A stretch of DNA of 64,000 bases from Pisolithus tinctorius (Eukaryota; Basidiomycota; Agaricomycetes; Boletales; Pisolithaceae): the NCBI GenBank assembly GCA_024663395.1, contig JANFAH010000019.1, positions 310,001-374,000 of the forward strand, read 5' to 3'. Of this stretch, positions 21,246-32,602 are shown in pieces; the stretch's first letter is position 1, and each line of letters starts with the position of its first letter. The notes beneath the pieces were generated by a model. It was not told where the DNA came from. It saw only the letters and a program-made list of their open reading frames with translations, and searched no databases. A program made the position numbers and the translations under genes.

Positions 21246-24200
21246 AACTACATGAAGTTACCTAGCTCAACCAACCCCCAACAATCACATGATGTACCAA
21301 AATTTTCAAATACCATCAATCACATGATGTTCTGGTGGCAACTCCGTTAGGGCTGAGTAAGACTCATCCAAATGAAGCCAAATTCAGATTCAGACGATCA
21401 GGTGTTGTACCCAGTGAACAATAATGGATAATACATTGTGAAAAAGAAATTTATATTAAATGGATATGCCATTCCTGGGACTCTTGTTGATTGGAACATG
21501 GTTCCTATTATGTAGCTTGATCAGATAATGATGGCTGTGAGCGATAAAACATTGCATTTGCTGTTCCCTTTTCCCATGTGGTCGGACTCTGTCTGAGTGA
21601 AGAGTTTGCTCGTCTCTCTCTGTCAAGACAATTTTCCATCAGCCGAATGAAGGATGCGCCCTCATGTTCAACAGTATGCAACATTCTGTGATCGTTGAAC
21701 TGGATCTGATACTCCAGCCCATCAAAGAAGTCACGGAAGTTCATGATAATGCTTTGGAAATGTTCTTGGAAGGTGCATGTATCCATTCCCATGCTGTGAC
21801 GAGCCGCTGTATCCACAATGTGTTCACATGCATCCTCGTCTCTGCCCTCATCCAGCATCTCTCCCTCCAACCTCAGCACATCCCCCTCAGTTTCTGTGCC
21901 TCCGTCGACTTGCTCCAAAGTGATGGCAGGATGTGGGAGGCTGTTGTCCAGGGTGATGAGTGTTGGATGGGACCAGAAAGGTAATGATCGATGGTGCTGA
22001 ACCTCCAAGAAAAAAATTGGGCTGACCATATGTACACTTTGTACAAGATGCTTGCAAATGAGGAACCAGCTCTTCACAAAATATGGACAAGTACACACCC
22101 ACTTGTGGGTATCTGGCCAGTATTTATCATTTAATGGAATTGTGATAGGTGTGTTGCTTGCACATTGCCATTCATGCTTGAAAGACTTCCGCCATGAAGA
22201 TAGCTCTCAGAAGCAGCCCATATCATTCAGTAAGTGGTCCAGCTTGTTATGATAGCATGGAGCAAGCTTCATAATTAAGATCCACACCAAAAGGTCCACA
22301 TGGGGTTTCGAAAAATGGTGTAGAAAATCCACCTTTATGCGATGCCAGCTGTTGTCAAAGATGAGTGTGATTCGTGATTTGTGCCATCTGGTTGAACTGA
22401 CTTACTGGCTTTCCATAACCATAGTAGTTTTTAATCTTGGAATCTCATTAGGTTCTGCAGACTGCACCCAAAGCTCCCAACAGCCATGGCAGTACCAATT
22501 TTCCCATAGGTATGCCCAGACTTCTCAGAGGTTGTGTTCTTCACAGAATTTATACATCTGTTTGACAGCCCACTGACAGATGCCTGCAGGACTTGGATGC
22601 GAGTACCCAGGTATGAATGGATGGGCACAAAAATGATTTTCAATCATTACTGCCACAGTTTCATGTAGGTCAGTGGGACAGAATGCTTGGGATGGTGTGC
22701 TCTCCAGTTGCTTTGGTGCCTTTACTTTAATTGTAAGTTTTGTGTTGCTGATGACTCTGCCTGTGCCTGTGATGGATTTGTCTGAGCTGATGCCCAGTTT
22801 GGTAGTGATGCTGAAAGATGGATTTGGGATGCAAATGGACAGCGAAGGCATGATGTTGTCATGGGGGATCTCATCATGTTCCAGAAGGACTCTGCCCTCA
22901 AACTCAGCAACATCAGGTGTGCCAAGGGGCTGGAAGTCAACACTGATGAAGGAAAATTCATGATTTGCCCAGAGCAGGTGGTAGGGTGTTGTTGACAGTT
23001 TTGCCCTTGCTAACCATTCTTGTACAGCTCTCTGCAGATGCCACCAGCAGAGCTGGATTTTAGCTGATGGCCATACTGACTTCAACATACTAATTTCTGC
23101 CATATCCTTGTCAACATGGATAAACTGTGGGTGAATGTGATAATGGTCATGAAGGCAAGTAGCCCACTGTCATAATGCTTTTGTATGCTTCCCAATCTCA
23201 ATTGAGGTTGCAGTTGAAAGAAGACAGTACGACAGTGGGAAGCCAGCATTATCATATTCTGCAAGCACACTATATAGCTCTAGGTGCTTTGCATTTGTAT
23301 TATCTGGTGGGTTGTGTTAATTGAGAGGCATTGAGTATGATGTTGCTTACACGTTGCATCCAGGGCAATTTCAACAGTCTTTCCTTCCAACATGCTGGAT
23401 ATTTTCTTCATTCCCCAGCATATTTGCTCCACCCCATGTGGGGTCTCCATGTCAAAAATGTCTACTTCATTGCTGCACTCATCCAATAGTGTTCTTGCTG
23501 ATGTAAGCTGATTGGTATCCTTTTTCCAGAGAACTTTGCTCATCTTCGTCCAAGCAGAGTGTACTTGTGCAGGTGTAACATGTGGGTATAGTGTCTGGAT
23601 CTTTGGAACAAGTGAGCTAGGTGTACTCCACTCCAATTGGTCTCGGATGATCTGGGTAGCCTCTGGGGGCATGGTGACATCATAGTAGGTTGTATGTGCA
23701 TTTGTGTGCTTGATCCTGATTGATTGTGTTCCCTGTTTGCTGACAACAGGATATGGTAAGGGCACTGTTGCAAGGAAACCATTTCATCCCCATGGTGTCA
23801 TGGTGTTTGGCACCTTCTCTTTGACTTGGCTGCAGTTTCTGTTTCTTGTCCTCATCCTGACAACACCACAACAGTGTCTTGTGGCCCATTTTGAGTGGCC
23901 AATGACAGTGCACTCTATGAATACTTCATAAGCTTTGTTCTAGTATACTAGTCTTGTGTGGTGCTGAACTCACCTGAAGCAGTATCCAGTAACTTTCCAT
24001 ATCTCAAGTGCAGCATGTTGTACTCTTTCCTTTTCACTGACTAATGGGTCCACAGATGCTAGATAACTGCCTTGAAACTCCACACTTGTTGAGCTGCAAA
24101 ACTTTGCCCACAATGCTGTAAATAAATTCTGTGGATTGTCATACTGTGTTGTGTGAGTATCTCGAGGGTGAGGTCTGAGGAACTGAGTTGAAACTCACAT

Positions 24201-24573
24201 GTGTGTGTTGGCTCCCAGGGGCTGGGTGATCTGGACTGAATGCCTCTGAGAGGGATGAGGCAGCATGGTTATCTTCTTCTCTTTTTCTTTTTCTCCAGGC
24301 TGCAGTGGTGATTTTATCTGCTTCCCAACATTTTTCACAGGTCTTTCTGGGGTCATCATTAGGGAGTATTCTCTTGCACTTGGACTTCGAACATATCCTT
24401 TGGGTTGGTATTGAGGTGGGGTCCATGTGAAATGGATGCAAGGTACATGTGGGAGTACTTAGTGTTATACCATGCCACAAGTCTGTAACTACCAAAAGTG
24501 GTAAGCCGTTGGCAAGTCATGTGAATCATGTGATGGGTTGGGGGTTGGTTGGGCTGGGTTTGCTAACTACATG
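21246..24573 (-). mobile_element. Mutator-like element (MULE) with 9-bp TSD
   Basis: The element is 21255-24564 with TSD AACTACATG at 21246-21254 and 24565-24573. Terminal inverted repeats are related: the left end has CTCAACCAACCCCCAACAAT and the right end reversed has CCCAACCAACCCCCAACCCA, followed in both by CACATGAT. It interrupts the chromodomain of the Ty3 remnant. A 9-bp TSD is diagnostic for Mutator-type transposition. Confidence 0.92.
21508..24430 (-). pseudogene. MULE transposase, decayed
   Basis: In order on the minus strand: an N-terminal Cys4-type motif (CSKSKCKRILP...CEKCWEADK, about 24400-24300); a central segment with the first catalytic Asp (IALDATC, about 23360) and a later VDKDMAEI; the MULE signature SVWPSAKIQLCWWHLQRA (about 23070-23010); and a C-terminal SWIM zinc finger C-x-C-x(n)-C-x-H (CTCPYF...CKHL, about 22098-22040). 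It is split over at least four frames with stops between, so not functional. This is the typical domain order of Agaricomycete MULE transposases. Confidence 0.87.
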
Positions 24574-24799
24574 GGTACTTGCTACAGAGCTAGACAATGC
24601 CTCTAAAATTGTACAAGAGTTCCACTCCCACTACCCCAGTAAACCTGGCCCCTTCCAATGAGAACCAGTCTCAACTGGCCTCAGTTCCTTTTCCATTTTC
24701 TCTCAGTATTTAGTTTCCCTCTGATCTCTTACTTACCTTGTTTCTTTTCCTTCCTTCTCTTGATTTTCTTACTTTACTATCTAAGACTGACACCAGACA

Positions 24800-25903
24800 C
24801 TGGACATGTCTGACATTGGCAAGGAAGAAAAATGAAGCCACTACACTATGTACACTACTCAGCCTTGGCCTCTTCCTCCTCACCCTTGCCCTCAGCCTGC
24901 AACCATTCAGCCTCCTCCTACAGCTCATCAGCATCAAGCTCAGATGAGCCTGAGTCTGAAGGGGTGACTGCCATCCCAAAGCCATAGGACTCATTGAGAA
25001 TTGCCTCTAGGTGGTCAGCAATCTGGCCTGAGTTCATAATCATGGTCTTGTGAAGTTCATAAAGGCTGGCCAGATTGTTGGCAATCAGCCCTGCAGCTTC
25101 AATCAGTCAGTTGAGCTTCCCCTCCAAGCCCAAACTACCCCCCATGCCAGCCTCCCTCAACCTCCCCTCAGCAACCTTGTACTTGTTGATGTCCAACACT
25201 TCAATCAGTTTTGACTTGGCCCATTTCTTCTTGCTGGGCCCAGCCTTGGCATTCTCTTCATCAATTTTCTGCTTCTTGCCCTTATCAACCTTCCCACTGG
25301 CCTTGGGACTGACCTCAGCATCCTCCTTGTCCCTGGGCCACTGGCACTTCCCTTTTGAAAGGTTGCATCACATGCAGGTGATGCACTTCTTGTTGCCATC
25401 CACAAGGAATCCACAGACAACCTTGGCCTGGGCACAGTGAGTACAACTAGAAAAGAGGTTAAAAGAAACACGTGCCAATTTATAGAGGTACTCTCCTGGG
25501 GTCCATTACCACCTTCTTAATTTCACTGCCAGCCTCACTACTGCCAGTCCCAGCCCTGGCCCCATTGCCCTTCCCAGCCTTGGCCTTGTGCTTGCACTCA
25601 GCCTCACACCTCTCCTCCTCCTCTCATGCCCTCTTCTCCTCAGCCTCCTGCTCCACTCACTTGGCCTCAGCCCTCTCTCTCTCTGCTCTTTTGGCCTTGA
25701 CCTGCTCCCTTTCCTGCCTCTCAGCCACCAGCTGAGCCTGCTCTTCCTGCTGGGCTTGTTCAGCCACCTTTTACCTTCACCTTCATCATCTCTTCCTCAT
25801 CATTGGTGTTGTAGCATATCACCTTGCCCAACACCTGGGTCCAGTCAATGAGGACCCAGCTTTCATCATTGTTGGTCACAGTGATCAGCCTCAAATCAGA
25901 CAT
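24800..25903 (-). pseudogene. Zinc-cluster-like multicopy protein, decayed
   Basis: It starts at 25903 (MSDLRLITVTNNDESWVLID). A charged, coiled-coil-like region full of E/K/R/A codons follows (about 25790-25480), then a cysteine cluster C-x2-C-x6-C near 25440-25380 (CTHCAQAKVVC) with a second CxxC set, a K-rich linker, and an acidic tail. Stops occur in every segment. Proteins of this shape are multicopy and repeat-associated in Agaricomycetes; function unknown. It lies between the Ty3 chromodomain and the Ty3 3' end, so it was probably carried in by an insertion. Confidence 0.5.
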
Positions 25904-26036
25904 GATGGGTAGAATGCAGAAGAGAGATGCAAAGGGCTAAGTGAGCCACAAGTAGTGTAGTGGGCAGAACTAATTTGGGTATATTTTGCCAGTAGTACTG
26001 GCAAAACCAGTGGTTCACCAGAATGTACACTGTGTA

Positions 26037-26785
26037 CTATGGACAATCTAAGCCATTTGACAACATCAGCAATGTTGCATCCCATCCTCCATCATCCTGC
26101 TGGCTGTGGTCAACCACCTCAATGACTTCATCAACACCTTGGGGAGCAAACCCTTTATCAACTTGATCAAGTTCCTCAAAGCTGTACACCTGGCCTTCAA
26201 CTACACCTCTTCCACTAACACTTTCATGACCTTCACCCTCAGCCACCTCTGACTCGAAGGCTGAAAACAAAGCATCAATCTCATCCAGTGAGATTGCTTC
26301 AGGGCCAGCAAGATCTTCATCAGATTGGGCAATGAGTGGAGGAACCCGGGTAAATCTTTCTTCGAGATCCTTTGCAACATCCACACTGATCCCTGACTGG
26401 TCTTGGGTGTGTATACGGGCATGATGATGCCACATTTTCTTGCTGCTAGTTGCTTTGGTGGTGTGTATATGATAATTCAGGTTAGCATGTATTTTTCCTA
26501 GCATCTCGAAGGTTGAAACTGAGAGGTTGCTTCGCTGAGGGGACTGAGTGTTTCCAAGATTGGAAAAGAGATGTTCAACATTGCCAGCATGTGGAACAAT
26601 GGGGAGAATTGTGATTGCAAAGGCCCTTAGATTCAAGCACCTTTTGAGCTGGAGCTGTCACCACAGATGTTGCTTTTCCAGTAATACCAATTAGATTTAT
26701 TGTCAACTTTCTCGATGCAGGTGAAATTTGCAGTAACAAAATCAGGGACAGGTCGCCCACCAGTGCTGGATGTCATGACGGGCTG
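26037..26785 (-). pseudogene. hAT transposase C-terminal fragment
   Basis: The frame at 26636-26037 begins with the hAT dimerisation motif: AITILPIVPHAGNVEHLFSN followed by SVSTFEMLGKIHANLNYHI. An acidic tail follows. Upstream to about 26785 a broken frame continues the domain N-terminally (DFVTANFTCIEK...NWYYWKSN). The catalytic core and BED finger are absent. It is a remnant with no ends or TSD seen. Confidence 0.8.
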
Positions 26786-27071
26786 AGGATGCACTGGTGT
26801 CTGCCTTCCCATAGCTCAACATTCAGACAACCTGACCATCTACTAAGCTACATTTGGTATGAGATTCTGCCAGGTTCTGCCATACATAACCCTGGAGGTT
26901 CTGCCATCTGCCTGGCATTGCCAGTTTTGCCCTGCCACCTGGCAAATCAGCAGGCTTCTGCCAACAACACTAGCCACAAGTATCAAAATTTTCAAACTCA
27001 GCTGAAGTTCAGACTCAGCCTACCACTCTTGCAGGGGTCTCATGGGTTCAACCCCTAAGAGGGGGATACTG
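26786..27071 (+). other. Ty3 3' untranslated/pol-tail segment and polypurine tract
   Basis: No intact gene. CATGGGTTCAACCCCTAAGAGGGGGATAC-type sequence ends at 27071, giving a GAGGGGGATAC polypurine tract directly before LTR-C. It is probably the tail of the Ty3 remnant separated from its chromodomain by the 24.7-26.8 kb insertion. Confidence 0.6.
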
Positions 27072-27955
27072 TCATAGCTGTGCCTTGACCCCAGCCAGAC
27101 TCAGTCTTGCTCTCACTCAATCTGGCCTTGGCCTCACCAAACCTTTACCTCCAGTTGGTCTAGTGCAGTTATCACTGCTTTGCAGTGCATGTCATTTCAG
27201 TTGAGCCCAACCCAGCTTCATCCCTGGTCTGCCCTTGTCTCTGTCCTGGTCTCCAGTTGTCTTTGTCATACCTTACTAATACTATTCTTACCAATCATGT
27301 TAGCAATCTTTATGAGACTGGCATTACCAGTCTCCATACTATAGTTTGTCTCTAGTATATAAACCTGTAGTTACTTGGCCTGTACCTCTCCAGTCTGAGA
27401 TCAAATACAGTGGCTCAAAAAAGTGTCCCAATGTTTGGTGATTTTGGATGGATTTGGGATTTATGAGAGAACCAGTAGGAATCAGTTCAAACTCCTGCAG
27501 GACCAAAAGTAGCACTAACTGTGGCCTTGACAACGAAGGTTTTTTCATGTAGTTTGGTTGCCATGGCACTGAGATATAACCATTTTAAAATGACATGTCA
27601 TTGGGACACTTTTTTGAGCATGATATTATTTAGTAAATAACATAAGTCTGTTTATTCCGAAAAATTTGCAGGTGGCTGTGCTTACAGCCACTGCAAATAT
27701 GCTGACTAAGCGGAAGGCGCACATGCAAGAAAGTGAGGGTTGGGAGACTTGTGGGCTGCACACAACCCTTGCCTGTACATCTGTACTCAATTCAATGCTA
27801 CTGAAAGCCACTCTATGCAGGCCATGTAATTATTCATGAAATAACTGGGTATTCTGCAAAGAGACCTGCCCAAATTTGCTAGATGAGTGGTGTTTGGGCA
27901 CAGGAAGCAGTCACATGATCATGCCTCATGTGTGGCACTTGCACTTCAGGCTTGG

Positions 27956-29808
27956 TGTCACACACCAAAGGTGTTGTGGACATGGTTACAGCTGACTCTG
28001 CCTAACTCGTCGATGAGTTGTGCACAATGCCCATGCATGCAGATGCAGACTAAAGGCCTCATGCGTAGAAAGACTGCTGGACGTTAACAGTTATCCTTCA
28101 CACAAGAATGAGTCATCAGTGCTAAAGAGAAAAGAGGAAGCAAGTTAAGCATGCATTAAAGCTTTTTAGCACCTGTGTATGGCATTCTGGTTTTCGTCAT
28201 ATCTCCACCATTTCCAAAGATATCGACTCTGTTCTCACACTCGCTTAAAGTGCGCAGCCACATGGTTCTGCCTTCCAAATTTGGAGAGGATCCTCACACC
28301 CTACACATTTCTACAGCACTCCATCCATCAGACACTCATTTCACTAAGTCCATCAATCATGGCCACCTCTTCATCGATCATCTCACTTGTCTCATTTGCC
28401 AGAGACAGTGGCTGCATGTGTCTGCCAGGCATTCCCACCAGCTTCCGTCCTGAAGCCCCCTGGTTCATCCCGACATTGTCAGCCCCATCTTGTCCCATGC
28501 AGCTTGGTCAGCATGTTCTCCTTGTCAGTATGACTTCCAGAAGGATGTTCTTTGGTCACCTCAGGTCTGTCACTTGGTTAGAAAGGTCTTATGTGGTCAT
28601 TTTGGTCTCCCCTCTTGATGAAGCATATGGATTGTTCCTCCCTGCTCCCTGCACTGTCTTTATTCCAATCTCGTCCATCATTCTTCCCGCATTGTGACAG
28701 CTGCAGCATAGTCTACTGTCCTCCAGCCTCCCTGATCACATTCATGATGAGTATGACATGCATCTTGCCTTCCTACTGCAAGATCCAGCAGAAGACATTC
28801 CCCCTTCTCCTCCTCCTCCATCAGAGCCCTGTCCATGAAGTTTTTGTTAACTTCACTGAGAGGATGGAAGGGTGGGAGATGCAATTGCTTATGCTCCCAT
28901 TGCCCCCACAGACCCCCAATGCCCTAACCCCCTTTGATGCCTGACTCATGCCCTTCAATTCTGGAATTAATACTTCCATGTCTGGAAACACTGTCCATCT
29001 GTCATGCCATCTTTGGATCTAGAGATGTCTCCACCAAGATCTGACTTGCATCGCCACCCCCTAATGTGATATCAGTGCGCTTACTCAGTTTCTGACTCCA
29101 TTTGACTCATTCTGTGATATTTTGACTGTCCTTGACTTGTTTATTGCCAATACTTACCAATCCTCTTTGCTTGCTTACTTTTCATTTCTTGCTTACTCAT
29201 CATGATTACTCAGTCCTTACTCATTACTTACCAAGTGTTTGTGCCTTGTTTGTCACAAGCTGTGCTCCCCCCACAGTATATAAACCCCCATGTACTTAGC
29301 TACCCACAAGCAATCAGAAGCAACAGTTCAGCTCGGCTCAGCTCAGCATATCTCGTCATTGACAGTTGAGGCTCCATGAAGGGGTCTATCTGTCATCATT
29401 CATATACTTGGTAGTTGAGGCTCATTCGGAAGAGTCTATCTTCCTCCATCATTTATCTGAAACTTCCTCCACTCTTAGTCAGCAGTCTTGCTTAGTCATC
29501 CCTCCACTCCTGCATAACTCATCAACAACTTGTGCCAGGAGCATGTTTTATCGATGTCCATTATTCCAAGAAGTCCTTTTGGCTGAACACCTTCACTCTG
29601 TTCAGCATCCCCCATCCAGTCATCACTCATTCATCTGCTCTTGTGTAACTCGTTGATGACTTGTGCTAGGAGCACCTGCCATTGAAATTCCCCCACTTTA
29701 GGTTTCTCTGCCCTCCAGGTTCTGCAGAGGTAAACCACCACTCGCTCATATTTGTCTTTGGTGTTGGATTTGTTTGGTTTTCACCAGCTTTCCACACTTT
29801 GACTCACA
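27956..29808 (+). repeat. LTR-B, copy 2 (solo)
   Basis: 1853 bp, TGTCACACACC...TTTGACTCACA. The flanking 4-mers are TTGG (27952-27955) and TCAG (29809-29812), both derivable from TCGG by one CpG transition on opposite strands. A TATATAAAC box is at about 29277. Open frame 28179-28697 matches the frames in the other copies. Confidence 0.9.
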
Positions 29809-30282
29809 TCAGCTGCACACATGTGAACATGCACTCACAAAAAAATTGGCACAGGCCACCCTCCTGCCTGTGAAAATTTGCTTATCTGGCTGCAAATTTC
29901 CCAGTGCTAAGTGACTTAGCACACTTTACAACCTGTTCCTGATGCAAATTTCCCACTTTTCATTAGCTAAGAGCATAAATAAATGTGTGTAAGACATGAA
30001 CAGAGTTCCTCAGCACCCTCCTGAGCCATCCCACCTGAGCCACAACAGTGTGATGCCCAGCAGGGCCCACCCAAACACTCAACCCCCTTCCCTGCCCCCC
30101 CACCTGAGGGTGGCATTTCCTTTTAAGGCAGTTCCCATGGCATCACCACCTGCAAATTTTTCATGCTAAGTATTTGACAACTTCTGAAGGATGTTTTGCT
30201 TCAATCTTGCCTGATTTTGTAATGTACATAATCCTGAGCCACAAAAAAGGCTTGGTGCCCACTCAGATAACCCTGCTCCACC

Positions 30283-30430
30283 TTGAAATGCATTTTTGCC
30301 TCTGCTGGAGCAAGTATCCATCTTCTTTCTGAATCTGGCCTTTCTGCTCACCAAATATCCTCTAAAACTGGTCTGAGAAGCTCTACTGTGGCCAGGGTCA
30401 TCAAAGAGTTCCAGCTAGATAAACATCATG
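30283..30430 (+). pseudogene. Tc1-like transposase N-terminal HTH fragment
   Basis: The frame reads SESGLSAHQISSKTGLRSST followed by VARVIKEF, a Tc1/Tc3-type helix-turn-helix. It runs into the right inverted repeat after about 48 codons; no DDE domain is present. It is consistent with a deletion derivative. Confidence 0.65.
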
Positions 30431-30843
30431 CTCAAAAAAGTGTCCCAATGACATGTCATTTTAAAATGGTTATATCTCAGTTCCATGGCAACCAAACTAC
30501 ATGAAAACACCTTTGTTGTCAAGGCAACAGTTAGTACTACTTTTGGTCCTGCAGGAGTTTGAACTGATTCCTACTGGTTCTCTCATAAATCTCAAATCCA
30601 TCCAAAATCACCAAACATTGGGACACTTTTTTGAGCCACCATAAGTCTCCTCTGATATCCCCACCTCAGCCTCAGACTCAGACTGTGACCCACACAAGGG
30701 AATAGTTCTGTGTCTCCAGTCACTAAGTCCAACCAGTCCACCCTCTTCCTTCTGCTCCCCTTCTGATCCCTGACCCTTTGGCCTCATGCCTGCTTTGGTC
30801 TCTGGTCTGGTCTTGAACCCAGACACCCCAGACTTGACAGATA

Positions 30844-31890
30844 GTGGGGTTTCAGGTCTTTGGGGAGTTGAGTGGATAATGCCTCCAGGAAAATCAGGGA
30901 AGTGAGATCTAGCTGATCTGATCTGATGGATATTTGATCTGCTGAAATATCTGGAGGGGTGATTGCAGGTAGTACCCATGGGATGTCAGCAAGTAATTGC
31001 ATGTGATCTGGTGTTATGGGTGAAACAGAGCAGAAAAAGTCTGAGTCTTCTGACAGGTTCAGGTTGTGGAAGTGAAGGCATAAATTTTCTAGTTTGGTGC
31101 ATTCAGCAGTGTGCCTGAGTGACCTTCTGGAAGTGACAGCAGAATCCCTCATGGTGGGCTCCAGTTGTAAGGAAAATCCAAGTAGCTGTATAACACAAGC
31201 TTGTTGGTTTAGATAACAGCAATAAAATGAAGGGAACAAGTTGCTCATCCCAAGGGATCCTGGAATGTCAAAACTAGAAGGTGGGACTCAGCACTTTGTA
31301 ATGGTAGTGTTTCAGGGCATGTGCAGCATGTTCTGCAGTGTAGTACTGGCAATGCAAGCATTGTGAGCAGTATATGTAGTTCATGCACAGCAGTTTGTGA
31401 GGCAGGCAGCATAGACAAAGTGAAAATGAAAACTTGCAGTGACCTTCTGAGTGCCAAAAGGTATCATGCTGTACCTAAGTACAGGGCTTTATAGTCTGGG
31501 CAAACCTGGAACCTAAGTAAGACAAGGTACAAGTAAAAGAAAGCTGTATGACAGCACATACACACAGGTCAGGCCACAACAGAGGCTGAGGGTATACTAC
31601 TAGCATTAAGGGAACAGAGACCATGGTAAAAGAAAAGAGTCTGAAGGAAAGGAAGTGACTGGAACACAGCAGCTGCAGGTATAGCAGTGCAAAAGAGGGA
31701 GCAAGGGTGTGGGAAGGTAGTGAAGAAGGCAGGAAGGCAGTGTGTGAACTGCAGTGAATGTGGGAAGTCTGGAGACATAACAACAGTCACAGAAGGTCAA
31801 TGATAGGGGCTTATGCATCTAGGGAATGTAGATTCCTTACAGTGCTCTCACTGGTCTCCAGTCCAGTCTTGAACCTGGTCATCCTGGACT
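30844..31890. other. Unassigned decayed sequence between LTR-C copies
   Basis: No gene could be supported. A minus-strand open frame of 154 codons (30784-31248) has no recognisable motif and overlaps LTR-C. The stretch 31838-31880 resembles an LTR-C end (CCAGTCTTGAACC...GGACTTGTCA), so an older LTR fragment is likely. Confidence 0.4.
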
Positions 31891-32602
31891 TGTCACTTGC
31901 ATACAATGTTTATATTTGGGTTGTGCAAAAAAATTATCTACCTCCATCATCAGTCCTGACTTGAGTTGGGAAGCATGATGGCAGTGAATAGGTGAGTCTT
32001 GTTTCCCTTTTGGTTTGCTCCTAGGGTTGTGATTTTCTTTGGTGTCAAAAGTGAAATGTATGTTCACTGTCAAAGTCAAAGATCATGTTCCAGAAGTTGT
32101 AGAATCAGATCTTGAGAGTTGTGGTATCAAATATCAACTGGGCATCCACACAGTTCAGCAATTATACACACCCTCATTTTACCCCAGCCTTTTCTAATCT
32201 TACAGGTCAAATTGTGGAGTGTAGCCTTCTGCTCCCACTTAATGTGTACATATGTATTGATGAAGATGTGTACACCACATCATCCACAGCACTATGTACA
32301 ATATATCTCACCAATCTCTTCTTTCAAGCCTTTTGACATTCCCTCAAAACCTTGCACAAGGTCAGAGAGGCATTCCTTGGGCTTGTGTGTCATGACTGTG
32401 TCTAGACCACCCTAGACTGGCTCTACACCAGTCTCGACCGGTCCCATCCAACCCTTGCCCCAGTCCCAGCCTTGACCCTTTGACCCAGAAATGTGTTAGC
32501 TCGTGTGGCACTGCGAGGCAGTGCCCAGTCGAGTTGTCCCCTCAGTTTGTACCGGGCTGGTGTAACATCCAGCCCAGCCACATGTCCTGTCCCGGTTCCC
32601 GG

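Larger units (their letters stand above)
19026..24660 (+). pseudogene. Ty3 chromovirus pol remnant, split by LTR-A and a MULE
   Basis: Joined in order, 19026-19242, 19978-21254 and 24565-24660 read as the 3' half of a Ty3/Gypsy polyprotein: the RNase H/integrase linker, an HHCC zinc-finger region (HDHP...H, CMAC), integrase core (SMDFIKQL, VVDWLSKQ, TSD-stop-GSEF), GPY-like segment (GYHPNILV, VGDQVYVKVKYF, HPVFHVSQL) and a C-terminal chromodomain (QYLVWWTSYKGT...TWVLATELD). Several CGA-to-TGA type stops (for example near 20456 and 20593) fit CpG decay. Reverse transcriptase and gag are missing, so this is a 5'-truncated remnant. Its 3' LTR appears to be LTR-C at 27072. Confidence 0.9.
27406..30643 (+). 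mobile_element. Tc1/mariner-like element with long inverted repeats
   Basis: It is flanked by TA (27406-27407, 30642-30643). Ends are CAGTGGCTCAAAAAAGTG on the left and TGGTGGCTCAAAAAAGTG (reversed) on the right. The inverted repeats extend about 220 bp (27408-27630 and about 30420-30641). Each repeat also carries an inner, inverted copy of the tip (CATTGGGACACTTTTTTGAGC). LTR-B copy 2 sits inside (27956-29808). Only a helix-turn-helix fragment of a transposase remains. Confidence 0.82.
27072..30839 (+). repeat. LTR-C, copy 1 (3' LTR of the Ty3 remnant), split by a Tc1-like element
   Basis: It starts TGTCATAGCTGTGCC after a polypurine tract and ends CCCCAGACTTGACA. Removing 27408-30641 (and one TA) leaves about 532 bp, matching LTR-C copy 2 in landmarks (CAGTCTGAxATCAAA, CCCACACAAGGGAATAG, CAGTCACTAAGTCCAA). 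A TATATAAAC box is near 27356. Confidence 0.85.
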
